Shown here: positions 8,391 through 17,273 of the stretch, one piece after another | Position numbering within the stretch: the first letter of the stretch is position 1 | How the letters are laid out: every line of letters starts with the position of its first letter | DNA from: JANWWM01 sp046292465 | Lineage (GTDB): Bacteria > Bacteroidota > Chlorobiia > Chlorobiales > Thermochlorobacteraceae | Direction: 5' to 3' | Assembly: GCA_046292465.1 (NCBI GenBank) | Contig: JBKBRB010000003.1 | Location: 124,001-188,000 of the forward strand | Length of the DNA stretch: 64,000 bases | Position numbers and translations under genes: made by a program | The notes under the pieces: model-generated | Databases searched by the model: none | What the model was told of the DNA's origin: nothing | Seen by the model: only the letters and a program-made list of their open reading frames with translations

Positions 8391-9169
8391 GGCAACTGCA
8401 CACTGAAAATCGATTGAGTGGCTTGCGGAGGCAAAGTTTCCCCATGTCGTTCTTCGTCGTTGATTAACTTGCCAACGGCTAAGCCGATGCTCGTGCCGAT
8501 TGCCGCGCCAAGCACCGTGTCGGAAAGCCAATGCTGGTCGTCGTAGAGGCGATGCCCAGTTGTGAGCAAGGCAAACCCAAAGAGACCGACAGTTGCAAAA
8601 GGATTTTTAAGACGCGCGGAAAGCGAGGCTGATGTCGCAAACGCAATCGTGGTGTGCCCTGACGGAAACGACCACTGGCGATTCGTCCAAGAAAGTCCGT
8701 TGAAATCGCGTGCGCCCTTGTTTTGATACGGGCGACTTCGCCCGATAGACATTTTCAAGACTTGTGTGAGAAGTGAGGCATAAAGAACGGATTCCAAAAC
8801 GGCTCTGCCTGTGAGGCGCGCTGAGGCGCTTCTGCCAGAAAGTCCGCCCAAGTAAAGTCCGCCCCCAATCACGCCTGCACCAATCGGATTGCCATAAAAT
8901 TCACCGACGGAAAAAAGTGCATTGAGCGTTGGCGTTTGGTGAGCGCGTGCAAACGTGCGCACGGGTTCGTCAAGCGCATGAGAACATGCCGTCAGGCTTA
9001 AAACGCCTGCAACCATGAGCCATTGTGAAGGCGAGTAGTGAATGGGCGAGGCGTAAACGGCTTTGGCGTTTTGCCACGCGGCAGAAGCATCGTGCGAAAC
9101 AGTATTGCGGGGCTGTGCCGAAATCTCCACAGTGAAGGCGATAAAGAGAAAGAGAAGGGGAAGTTTCAT
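8384..9169 (-). CDS. PAP2-family membrane-associated phosphatase
   Basis: This is a type 2 phosphatidic acid phosphatase-like protein of 261 residues. The start at 9169 gives a clear signal peptide (MKLPLLFLFIAFTVEISAQ); the longer open frame upstream is proline- and lysine-rich and overlaps the STAS gene, so it is not coding. The three catalytic motifs are visible: KMSIGRSRPY, PSGHTT and HRLYDDQHWLSDT. Substrates in the family include undecaprenyl pyrophosphate and phosphatidic acid; which applies here cannot be told. The periplasm-facing location fits lipid carrier recycling. It starts 7 bp after the STAS gene, suggesting one transcript. Confidence 0.88.
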   Translation of the reverse strand: MKLPLLFLFIAFTVEISAQPRNTVSHDASAAWQNAKAVYASPIHYSPSQWLMVAGVLSLTACSHALDEPVRTFARAHQTPTLNALFSVGEFYGNPIGAGVIGGGLYLGGLSGRSASARLTGRAVLESVLYASLLTQVLKMSIGRSRPYQNKGARDFNGLSWTNRQWSFPSGHTTIAFATSASLSARLKNPFATVGLFGFALLTTGHRLYDDQHWLSDTVLGAAIGTSIGLAVGKLINDEERHGETLPPQATQSIFSVQLPL

Positions 9170-9176
9170 GCCACTG

Positions 9177-9818
9177 TTATTTCTTTTTCGCTTTGGCTTT
9201 CGGGGCGGATTTTTTGACAGCCTTTGAGGATTTGGAGGATTTGGAGGATTTGGCTTTCGAAGTGCGCTTAGATTTGCCGCGCTTTTTCGGTTTGCTGTTG
9301 CTCTTATCGGAAAATTCTGCGAGGTTCTCGTCAGGAAATTCAGGGACATCTAAATCGCCTGCATCTAATTCCAAACCGTCCTCACCCGGAAGAACAACTT
9401 CATCAAGTTCGGCAAGCGCGTCTATTTCTTCGTCATCGTCATCACCTTTTTTTACTTTGGTGTCTTCAGTGTCGTTGACTTCTTCAAGGTTGCGCAAGAC
9501 TTCTTGAACAGAGGAGAAAATGTAAAGCTGTTTGTGCAACTGCATCATTTGCAGAAGGTCTTTGACGTTGCCGTGAACGCCGATGAAGGCGGCAAAACCT
9601 TCCATTTCAGCCGTGTGTCGGTGCGCAATGAGCAGTGCGCCAATGCCGCTGGAGTCAATCGCATCGACTTGGGCAAGGTCGATGATAAGATACTTCTTGC
9701 CTTCGGCGACGAGCATCAGCACTTGTGATTTGAGTTCAGGGGCGAGCGACGCATCTAAGCGTTTTTCTTGAAGGCGGAAAATGGTAATGTCTTTCTTGCT
9801 TTCAATGACGAAGTTCAT
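9177..9818 (-). CDS. STAS-domain protein with acidic linker and lysine-rich tail
   Basis: Residues 1-110 form a STAS domain (anti-anti-sigma fold) with the phosphorylation loop VDAIDSSGIGALL (Ser56/Ser57), as in SpoIIAA-type antagonists regulated by serine kinases. After it comes a strongly acidic linker (about 120-165, rich in Asp/Glu) and then a tail of Lys, Ser, Pro and Ala (KPKKRGKSKRTSKAKSSK onward), resembling nucleic-acid-binding histone-like tails. The Ser-Ser-Lys part is encoded by a 9-bp DNA repeat around 9227-9255. No partner kinase or phosphatase lies in the window. Known STAS antagonists rarely carry such a tail. Confidence 0.85.
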   Translation of the reverse strand: MNFVIESKKDITIFRLQEKRLDASLAPELKSQVLMLVAEGKKYLIIDLAQVDAIDSSGIGALLIAHRHTAEMEGFAAFIGVHGNVKDLLQMMQLHKQLYIFSSVQEVLRNLEEVNDTEDTKVKKGDDDDEEIDALAELDEVVLPGEDGLELDAGDLDVPEFPDENLAEFSDKSNSKPKKRGKSKRTSKAKSSKSSKSSKAVKKSAPKAKAKKK

Positions 9819-9847
9819 TGATAAAAGAGGTTTTTGTCAGGTTAAAT

Positions 9848-10771
9848 TCAGCGGAGTAATATAGACGAAATTCGATTTAATGCAAATGAAGTATCGGCTG
9901 ATGGAATCCACTCAACAGGAAGTTGATGTCTGAAAAAAGTCAGTTGGCGTTTAGCGTAGTTGCGCGTATGCTGTTTGATAAGCGAGATAGCGTTATCAAG
10001 AGAAATTTCTCCGTCAAGAAAACTGAAAAGTTCCTTATAGCCGACAGTTTCAAGCGCATTGATTTTCGTTTGCTTGTGCGCCGTGCCAAAGGTTCGATAA
10101 AGCGATTGAACTTCCGACAATAATCCATTTTGCATCATCGTGTCGACGCGCTGATTGATGCGCTCGTAAAGCATGTTGCGCGGAACATCTAACCCGATAC
10201 ATTCAAATTCAAACGGCGAGGCGTGATGAAGCGCGGCTTGCAAGTCCGACATCTTTTTGCCCGTTGTTTCAATAACTTCAAGGCTACGGATAAGGCGTTG
10301 GGTTTTGGTGTGGTCGAGCGTTTGAGCGCGTTCAGGGTCGAGGCGTTTCAAGCGTTCATAAAGCACTTCTGAGCCGAGCGTCTCCAACTCCTTGTAAAGG
10401 CGCGCCCGCAGAGCATTGTTCCCCGAAGGCAGTTCTGAAAATCCCATAATCAGACTTTTCAGATAAAGCGTCGAGCCGCCGGCGACAATCACATTTTTTC
10501 CGCGCGCAAGAATTTCCTGAATGCGTTGCCAAGCGTCTTTGGCGAATGAAGCGGCGTCGTACTCTTCAAGCAATCCGCGTTCATTGATAAAGTGATGCGG
10601 AACGGCGGCGAGTTCTTCGGGCGAAGGCTTCGCGCTACCAATCGTCAGTTCGCGATAAATTTGGCGCGAATCGGCGGAGATAATTTCTGCATTAAACTTC
10701 AACGCCAAAGCAATCGCTATTGCCGTTTTGCCTGATGCCGTTGCGCCAAGAATCACAGGAATGTTTTTCAT
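9848..10771 (-). CDS. miaA: tRNA dimethylallyltransferase MiaA
   Basis: MiaA transfers a dimethylallyl group to N6 of A37 in tRNAs reading U-starting codons, the first step of ms2i6A formation. This 307-residue protein begins with the P-loop LGATASGKTAIAIALAL, followed by the substrate-binding DSRQIYRELTIGSAKPS and the HHFIN motif. The middle carries AGGSTLYLKSLIMG and the C-terminal half KINALETVGYKELFSFLDG. The length is typical. It is divergent from the esterase gene, and the shared control region is short. Confidence 0.95.
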   Translation of the reverse strand: MKNIPVILGATASGKTAIAIALALKFNAEIISADSRQIYRELTIGSAKPSPEELAAVPHHFINERGLLEEYDAASFAKDAWQRIQEILARGKNVIVAGGSTLYLKSLIMGFSELPSGNNALRARLYKELETLGSEVLYERLKRLDPERAQTLDHTKTQRLIRSLEVIETTGKKMSDLQAALHHASPFEFECIGLDVPRNMLYERINQRVDTMMQNGLLSEVQSLYRTFGTAHKQTKINALETVGYKELFSFLDGEISLDNAISLIKQHTRNYAKRQLTFFRHQLPVEWIPSADTSFALNRISSILLR

Positions 10772-10853
10772 GCAAACGGTTTATATTCCAAAAATCTATG
10801 ATGTAAAGCAACAAGCAACAAAGAACGCGGTGAATTTGCTTCTTTTTCTCTTC

Positions 10854-11816
10854 ATGGCACTTCCATTTTTCATTCAAAAGTTTTTACCTCATGTAGAAGT
10901 CGGCGGTAAGGTATTGCTTAAAAAATTTTATTCGTCTTCGCTTGGAATTGAGAAGCATTACAATATCTACTTGCCCGAAGGCTACGACGAAACGCACGAG
11001 CGTTATCCGGTCGTCTTCTTTTTGCGTGGGCACGAGCGCGAGTGGTTTAATCCGAATGAAGACGCTTCGCGAAACGGCAGAACGCTCAAACACGTGGCAG
11101 ATAGTTTAATTGCGTCAGGCAAAATTGGCAAAATGATTTTGGTCGGAATTAGCACAGCAAGCGAAGATAACAGCGTTCCATGTTTGGGGGTCAATATGCT
11201 CAATCCGCATGCAACAACCGCCGAGGGCATTGGCACAGGACGCTACGAGGATTACCTCACGCGCGATTTAATCTGGCATATCGATTCCACTTATCGCACC
11301 ATTCCAAGACGAACCAAACGCGGCATCGATGGCTTCTCGCTCGGCGGATACACGGCGGTGATGATGGGCGTTAAGCACCCCGAACTCTTTTGCTCCGTTG
11401 GCTCTTACGACGGAACGCACATGTGGTATGACTTCGACGACACACGGCGCAACGATGAACCGCCCGACGATTACACTTGGGTGCGCACCGATTTCTTCAA
11501 AGTCGCTTTCGGCGAACCGCGCGACATCGCCTACATGAAACAATATAACCCGCTCAACATCCTGATGAACGCGACGCCCGAACAGTTGAAAAAAATTAAG
11601 TCTGTCCAGTTTCACATTCTTGCTGCTGCCTACGATGGCGATAAAGGCAACATCGAGCGCGCCGAACATCTCTTGGAATTCTTCAAAAAGAAAGGTATAA
11701 AGAACTCATTCAGCGATGTTAAATTGACACCAACCGCATTGCACGATTGGCACCACGCTAATTTGTATGCGGAAAAAACATTACAAAAACACTGGCAAGC
11801 GTTTTCAAAACCATGA
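10854..11816 (+). CDS. Putative esterase (alpha/beta hydrolase, esterase D/enterochelin-esterase-like)
   Basis: This is an alpha/beta-hydrolase of the 'putative esterase' type that includes S-formylglutathione hydrolase and enterochelin esterase relatives. The nucleophile elbow is GIDGFSLGGYTAVMMG. The region IYLPEGYDETHERYPVVFFL is the usual first strand, and LHDWHHANLYAE carries the likely catalytic histidine. The frame is open upstream to 10728, with another ATG at 10770 that would overlap the divergent miaA start. The ATG at 10854 leaves 82 bp for divergent promoters and is preferred, but the start is uncertain. The substrate is unknown. The next TPR gene overlaps by 4 bp. Confidence 0.8.
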   Translation: MALPFFIQKFLPHVEVGGKVLLKKFYSSSLGIEKHYNIYLPEGYDETHERYPVVFFLRGHEREWFNPNEDASRNGRTLKHVADSLIASGKIGKMILVGISTASEDNSVPCLGVNMLNPHATTAEGIGTGRYEDYLTRDLIWHIDSTYRTIPRRTKRGIDGFSLGGYTAVMMGVKHPELFCSVGSYDGTHMWYDFDDTRRNDEPPDDYTWVRTDFFKVAFGEPRDIAYMKQYNPLNILMNATPEQLKKIKSVQFHILAAAYDGDKGNIERAEHLLEFFKKKGIKNSFSDVKLTPTALHDWHHANLYAEKTLQKHWQAFSKP

Positions 11817-13057
11817 GCCAAATTTCAGCCCATCAACTCTCCACTGCAAAGCCCTTGAACGCGCAACCGTCAAGCGTAGAAACAATAGAGAAAATTTTAG
11901 CGTCATCACCCACTCAAATCGAGGCGATTGCAAAACTCAATCGCATGGCGAAGCAACTGATAAGAAAAGATGCACAAACGGCACTGCAATACGCTCATAA
12001 AGCGCGAGAACTCGCGGAAAAACTCCAACAAAAAAACTTGTTGGCAGAAGCATTCGTCAACACAGGCAATGCTTACTACCACCTTGCACGCTACGACAAA
12101 GCCCTCGACCATAGTTACCGCGCGTTAAAACTCTTTGATGAATTTGATAAAACAGAGCCAACGCCGACCAAAGCCGTTGCAATGCAAATTATTGGCTGTG
12201 TCAATCTTCATCTTGGAGAAAACGACCAAGCGTATCACTACTTCACGCAAGCGGCTGAAATTCTCGAAGAAGCAGGCGACCAACTGGCTTACAGCAACGC
12301 TCTGATGAACATCGGAAGCGTCTACTTTCAGAAAGGAAATTATCAAGAAGCACTTGCACACTACTTCAAAACGCTTTCTATTCGTGAAGAAAATGGTGAC
12401 CGGAGCGGAGTTGCAGAAGTGATGGCAAATATCGGCGCAACCTACCATTCGCTTGGTGATTCAGAGGAAGGAATCGATTGGCTGAAGAAAAGTTTAGAGT
12501 CGGCAAAAGCAGAAGAAAATGTATCCGTTCAAATTACAACGCTTATCAACTTGGGCGAAGTTTATGCCGCTGTTAATCGAGACTATAAAGCCATTGACGC
12601 GCTTTTAGATAGCATAGCATTGGCGGACGGTAAAGCCGAACATAAGCAATACTTGTGGAGTGCGTATCTGAATTTGGCAAATACCTACAAAAAAATTGAA
12701 AAGTATCAAGAAGCGTTAGAAGCCTACGAGCAATACGTTCAAATCAAAGAAAAAATTTTGGGCATTGAGGCGGAGCGAAAAATAAAAGCGATTGAACTAA
12801 ACCATGCGATTGAGAAAGCCAAACGAGACGCTGAAATGGAACTTGCGCACAAGAAAATCAAAAAGTTGGAAGAAATTGTAACCATGTGCGCATGGTCAGG
12901 AAAAATTCAGATGGACGGCAAGTGGGTGAAAATCGAGCAGTTTTTGGAAAAGCGATTTGGCATTAGAGTTTCTCACGGCATTTCCGAAGAAGAAGCGGAA
13001 AAAGTGTTCAAGCAAATTGACAAGGAAAATCAAGGTCGAACAGATAAAGCAGAGTAA
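11813..13057 (+). CDS. TPR-repeat protein with C-terminal coiled coil
   Basis: This 414-residue protein contains about six to seven tetratricopeptide repeats of the longer, Rapsyn/LGN-like type (for example AEAFVNTGNAYYHLARYDKA, ANIGATYHSLGDSEEGIDWL). A charged helix at about residues 325-355 (KAKRDAEMELAHKKIKKLEE) follows, and then a short globular C-terminus beginning MCAWSGKIQMDGKW. That arrangement resembles the sensory half of TPR-linked histidine kinases or cyclases, but no catalytic domain is present. The final segment resembles a motif (CAWSGKI...W..IE.FL) seen near output domains in such proteins; that is inference. Its start overlaps the esterase stop by 4 bp. Confidence 0.8.
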   Translation: MSQISAHQLSTAKPLNAQPSSVETIEKILASSPTQIEAIAKLNRMAKQLIRKDAQTALQYAHKARELAEKLQQKNLLAEAFVNTGNAYYHLARYDKALDHSYRALKLFDEFDKTEPTPTKAVAMQIIGCVNLHLGENDQAYHYFTQAAEILEEAGDQLAYSNALMNIGSVYFQKGNYQEALAHYFKTLSIREENGDRSGVAEVMANIGATYHSLGDSEEGIDWLKKSLESAKAEENVSVQITTLINLGEVYAAVNRDYKAIDALLDSIALADGKAEHKQYLWSAYLNLANTYKKIEKYQEALEAYEQYVQIKEKILGIEAERKIKAIELNHAIEKAKRDAEMELAHKKIKKLEEIVTMCAWSGKIQMDGKWVKIEQFLEKRFGIRVSHGISEEEAEKVFKQIDKENQGRTDKAE

Positions 13058-13088
13058 AAAATCTTCACACAATCAAACACCCACAACC

Positions 13089-14318
13089 ATGAAAATTCTA
13101 CATACTGCCGATATTCACATCGGCTATTCAACGCACGGCAAAGACGATGCCGAGCGCGGCATGAACTCGCGCTGGATTGACTTTGAAAAATGTTTCAAGT
13201 TCATGGTCGACTATGCCCTTGAAGAAGACATTGACCTGTTTCTCTTTTGCGGCGATGCCTATCGCGACGCTTCGCCCTCGCCGACCGAACAGCGCATTTT
13301 CGCGCAAGCCATTCGACCACTGCTCGACAAACAAATTCCAATCGTGATGCTGGTCGGCAACCATGATTTTCCGGTTTCATTCGGCAAGGCGAGTTCTATC
13401 AACATTTTCGGCGAACTTTCAAGCGGCATTCACATCTTTGAAAAGCCGGGTGTAAAAGATATTGAAACGAAATCAGGGAAAATCAGAATCGTTGGTATGC
13501 CGTGGGCAAATCGGAGCCGACTCTTTGCTCGTGAAGAATTTGCGAAACTGACAACAGAGGAAATCCGCGATAAAATGCTCGAAATCTATACAGGCTTCAT
13601 TGACATAGAAGCGGCGCGAATAAGAGAAGAATCGCTTCCGTATCCTGCCATTCTTGCTATGCATGCGCACGTCGCCGGCGCGGAATTCACCGAAGGCTCG
13701 GAAAAGCGGCTTGTTGAATCGCGTGATATTGTCGTTCCGCTCTCGCAAATCGTGCGCCGCGAATTTTCTTACGTCGCCTTGGGGCATTTTCATCGCCATC
13801 AAGATTTGAACGCTAAAAGCGAGCCGCCCGTCGTTTATTCAGGAAGCATCGAGCGCATTAGTTTCAACGAACTCAATCAACCCAAAGGCTTTGTGCTGGT
13901 CGAGATTGACGAGAAAAAACGCGCCACTTACAAGCACATTCAAACGCCTGCGCGCAACATGGTCTCGATTGACATCGACACGAGCTTTTCAGATGAGCCG
14001 TTTGAAAAAGTAGCAAAGAAAATTGACGAAACAGATTTCAAAGACGCTATCGTGCGCGTGAGAATCAAATGCACCGCTGAGCAGAAAAAGAAATTGGATT
14101 TCGGTAAAGTGCGAGAGCGATTAAAAGAAGCGTTCATTGTCTCGGAAGTGAAAATTGAATCTGACGAAGTGAAATCCGATAAGAGCGAAATAAAGTTGGA
14201 GTATCTTGCGCCCGACCGAATTTTAGAGACCTACATCGACAGCAAAGAAGATTTGAAGCCCAAAAAGGAAGCCTTGCTCAAACTCGCCAAATTGTTGGAA
14301 GAAGGGTCAAATACATAA
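13089..14318 (+). CDS. sbcD: DNA double-strand-break repair nuclease SbcD/Mre11-like
   Basis: This is a calcineurin-like metallophosphoesterase of the Mre11/SbcD family with 409 residues. The metal-binding motifs run in order: ILHTADIHIG, FLFCGDAYRD, MLVGNHDFPV, AMHAHVAG and ALGHFHRHQ. The C-terminal capping domain, with charged helices, would contact an SbcC-type ATPase. No sbcC lies downstream, which is unusual because the genes are normally paired; the next gene is a hemolysin III-like gene starting one base after the stop. The ATG at 13089 is chosen because homology starts there; the longer frame from 12957 overlaps the TPR gene. Confidence 0.88.
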   Translation: MKILHTADIHIGYSTHGKDDAERGMNSRWIDFEKCFKFMVDYALEEDIDLFLFCGDAYRDASPSPTEQRIFAQAIRPLLDKQIPIVMLVGNHDFPVSFGKASSINIFGELSSGIHIFEKPGVKDIETKSGKIRIVGMPWANRSRLFAREEFAKLTTEEIRDKMLEIYTGFIDIEAARIREESLPYPAILAMHAHVAGAEFTEGSEKRLVESRDIVVPLSQIVRREFSYVALGHFHRHQDLNAKSEPPVVYSGSIERISFNELNQPKGFVLVEIDEKKRATYKHIQTPARNMVSIDIDTSFSDEPFEKVAKKIDETDFKDAIVRVRIKCTAEQKKKLDFGKVRERLKEAFIVSEVKIESDEVKSDKSEIKLEYLAPDRILETYIDSKEDLKPKKEALLKLAKLLEEGSNT

Positions 14319-15015
14319 ATGCAAACTGCAACGAACACGAACGCCGTGATTCCGCATTACACGCCGCTTGAAGAACGGGCGAACATCTTGACGCACGCGC
14401 TTGGCATGATGCTAAGTCTGGTCGCGCTTTTAAGCCTTGCCTTTTTTGCGTTTCGCTTTGGCGATATGTGGCATCAAATTAGTTTGCTCATCTACGGAAC
14501 GTCGCTTGTGATGCTTTATGCGGCGTCGGTTGTTTATCACAGCACGAAAGATGAAAAGAACCGATTGCGCATGCGCATTTTCGACCATGTGTCGATTTAC
14601 CTCTTGATTGCAGGCACTTACACGCCATTTTCGCTCGTCAATTTGCGGGACGATTGGGGCGTTCCGTTGCTCATGGCGGTGTGGGTATTGGCAGCAGTCG
14701 GAATCGTGCTGAAATTTTTCTTCATCAACGCAAAAAAATGGGTGAGTGCCGCGTTGTATGTCGCGTTAGGCTGGTTGGTGGTGATTGCCATTAAGCCCGT
14801 CTTGAACCATCTGCCAATGCACGGCTTGCTGTGGCTTTTGAGCGGCGGCGTGATTTACACGCTTGGCGTTGTTTTTTATGTGTGGAAATCCTTGCCATAT
14901 CCACCATGCCATTTGGCATTTATTTGTTTTAGGGGGAAGCATTTGCCACTTCCTCGCGGTTTTGGTGTCGTCAGTTCCGTTTGAAGCACAAACAGGCGTT
15001 GTGCAGGGGGAATAA
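14319..15015 (+). pseudogene. Hemolysin III (TrhA/YqfA-like) membrane protein, frameshifted near 14901
   Basis: This seven-helix membrane protein of the hemolysin III / PAQR / CREST superfamily starts normally (EERANILTHALGMMLS, then YAASVVYHSTKDEKNRLRMR and FDHVSIYLLIAGTYTPF). Its reading frame breaks after KSLPY at 14900. In the original frame it runs on as unrelated residues to a stop at 14984. Skipping one base (C at 14901) restores the family's canonical end, HHAIWHLFVLGGSICHFLAV, with the two conserved metal-site histidines, and the new frame stops at 15015. So there is a one-base insertion, either a real mutation or a sequence error. The gene would otherwise be complete. Confidence 0.85.
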
Positions 15016-15024
15016 AAGTTTGCC

Positions 15025-17142
15025 ATGATTTTTCTCAATCCAGCCATTTTAATTGGATTGCTTGCCGCAAGCATTCCGATTATCATTCACTTGCTCAATT
15101 TGAGACAGCGGCGGCGCGTTGAGTTCAGTTCGCTGATGCTCTTAAAGCAAATCCAAACGAGTTCGCTCAAACGCTTCAAAATTCGCGAGTGGATTTTATT
15201 AGCGATTCGCAGTCTCATCATTTTCTTTTTGGTAGCGACATTCTCCAAGCCGGTCTTTCCGTCGCTTCAAGCAGGAAGCGGATTTTCAACGCAAACGAAA
15301 ACAAGCGCGATGATTATTCTCGATGTTTCGCCGTCGATGTCGTATCGCGATGCGTTTGGAAACGATGTGTTTCGTCAGGCGAAGTCGGCGGCGTTGCGCG
15401 TATTGGATTACTTTTCGGAGAGCGACGAAATTTTCATCGTGTTTTCAAACTCACTACAAGAGCCGATTGCGCAAAGCGTCTCGGAAGCGAAAAAGATGCT
15501 CGCGCAGTCGAGCGTTGCCACGTTCGGCGTGCCGCTTCAAACCTGCATAGAAAAAGGCGCCGAGTGGCTTCAACGCTCAACGCACTTGAATCGTGAAATG
15601 TATCTCATCTCGGATTTTCAGCGAACAGGCACATTGACAGGCGATAGCCTCAAACTCAACGCAGGGGGCATCAACTTATTTTTCATTGATGCTGCGCCGA
15701 GAAAGCAAGAAAACATCGGCATTAGCGAGATTGAAGTCTTGACAAAGGTCTTCGAGCCACAAAAGCCGATTCGCGTGAAGGTGTCGGCAGTAAAGACGGG
15801 TGAATCTGCCAAAGAAGTGGAAGTGAAGTGGACGTTGGATAAAAAAATTGCGGCACAAGGCGCGATTCAACTCGAGGCGCAATCGGGCGAAACCATGCTC
15901 ACTGCCTCACCCACGCGGACGGGATTTCTTTCGGGCGAAATTGAACTGACAAAAGACAATCTCGAGATTGATAACAAACAGTATTTGGCGTTTCACATTC
16001 CTGAAAAAATGCGCATCTGCTTAGCATATAGCGACGAGCGCGAGTGTATGTATGTGAAACTGGCGTTGGAAAGTTTTTTTGAAGGCAAATTTTTTGAACT
16101 CACGCTTGCGCCTGAATCGTCGCTCGATAGCCGTAATTTCGCCTTGTTTGACGCGCTGATTTTTTGTGGCGTAAAAAATCTTTCTACCAAAACGATTCAA
16201 AAGACCGCAACCTTTGTCGAGCAAGGCGGCGGGCTGATTCTGTTTGCGCCGATAAATGCTTCGCTCAATGCGCACAACGAGTTGCTCAAACGCCTCGGCG
16301 GCGGCGAACTCAAACCCCTTGAACTGCCACAGCCAACAGCGATTGATAAAGTCGAAGTGCAACACCCCATTTTTGAAGGCATGTTTGCCTCAAAACAAAA
16401 ATTGCAATCGCAACTTGCCGCATCGGAGAGCGGAATTGGAACGATTTTCAAAACGAACGAATACCTGAAATTGCCCGTAGAATCAAGGCTTCTGGGTTAT
16501 CAAACAAATAAAAACTTTCTGACCGTATCGCGTTTTGGCAATGGCGGATTTGTCGTTTGTCCAACGCTTCCGACAAAAGAACTAACAAACTTTGTCTTGC
16601 AACCGATATTCACTCCGCTTTTGTATCGCACAATTTTTACAACGGCGTCGGCGACACAGCCAAGAAATGAATCCTTTGTTGCCGGAGAAGAGGCAAGTTT
16701 TATGTTGCCGTCAGCCGTTTCGGCAAGCGATGAACTGCGCGTTGAAAAGCCAAGCGGAAAAATTTTAGTGCCAAGCATTCAGTTTCGTGCAGGTGCGTCA
16801 AGGCTTTTTATTTCGCCTTCGCTTTACGATGAACTCGGCGTTTATCGGCTGTTCAAAATTGTGAGCGATGAACCCGTTACGCTAGCGGAATTTGCCGTCA
16901 ATCTTTCCCCGAAAGAATCATCGCTTGAAAAAATCGAAGCCAATTCGCTCAAAGAAATTTTCCTGAAAGCAGGCGTTGAAGAGGTGCGGCTTGCCTTCGC
17001 GAATGCGTCAGAAACGCTCGACGGCATTTCGGAAATGATTTCAGGCTCGCGCTACGGCTTAGCAGTGTGGAAACCGTTGCTTCTTATTGTTGTGCTTCTT
17101 TTGCTCGCGGAAAGCGTTTTGGGAAGAAAAACCGAAGCCTGA
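15025..17142 (+). CDS. BatA-domain, VWA-like membrane protein
   Basis: This 705-residue protein opens with the BatA N-terminal domain: a first membrane helix (FLNPAILIGLLAASIPIIIH), then LLNLRQRRRVEFSSLMLLKQ, then a second helix. A von Willebrand factor A-like domain follows, with a MIDAS DxSxS (ILDVSPSMS), and around residues 370-420 there is a glutamine-amidotransferase-like fold (ALIFCGVKN, GGGLILFAP). A last helix is at the C-terminus (KPLLLIVVLLLLAES). Family members occur widely in Bacteroidota beside MoxR ATPase and DUF58 genes, but those are absent here. It is probably periplasmic and membrane anchored. The function is unknown. Confidence 0.82.
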   Translation: MIFLNPAILIGLLAASIPIIIHLLNLRQRRRVEFSSLMLLKQIQTSSLKRFKIREWILLAIRSLIIFFLVATFSKPVFPSLQAGSGFSTQTKTSAMIILDVSPSMSYRDAFGNDVFRQAKSAALRVLDYFSESDEIFIVFSNSLQEPIAQSVSEAKKMLAQSSVATFGVPLQTCIEKGAEWLQRSTHLNREMYLISDFQRTGTLTGDSLKLNAGGINLFFIDAAPRKQENIGISEIEVLTKVFEPQKPIRVKVSAVKTGESAKEVEVKWTLDKKIAAQGAIQLEAQSGETMLTASPTRTGFLSGEIELTKDNLEIDNKQYLAFHIPEKMRICLAYSDERECMYVKLALESFFEGKFFELTLAPESSLDSRNFALFDALIFCGVKNLSTKTIQKTATFVEQGGGLILFAPINASLNAHNELLKRLGGGELKPLELPQPTAIDKVEVQHPIFEGMFASKQKLQSQLAASESGIGTIFKTNEYLKLPVESRLLGYQTNKNFLTVSRFGNGGFVVCPTLPTKELTNFVLQPIFTPLLYRTIFTTASATQPRNESFVAGEEASFMLPSAVSASDELRVEKPSGKILVPSIQFRAGASRLFISPSLYDELGVYRLFKIVSDEPVTLAEFAVNLSPKESSLEKIEANSLKEIFLKAGVEEVRLAFANASETLDGISEMISGSRYGLAVWKPLLLIVVLLLLAESVLGRKTEA

Positions 17143-17259
17143 AGCCGAAAGCGCAAATGCCCAAAACGACCACATCTAAAAGCCCATTTATTCATAACTT
17201 AACGCAACAGCAGTGCTAAAAAAGGTATATTTCGTTGTAGAACATTTGCAAGTGCGATT

Positions 17260-17265
17260 GAGGAG
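17260..17265 (+). promoter_or_regulatory. Strong Shine-Dalgarno site (GAGGAG) of the hydrolase gene
   Basis: GAGGAG lies 8 bp before the ATG at 17274. Most genes in this window lack an obvious Shine-Dalgarno sequence; the same string TTGAGGAGAA recurs before the epimerase gene at 63834. Confidence 0.7.
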
Positions 17266-17273
17266 AACCAAAA

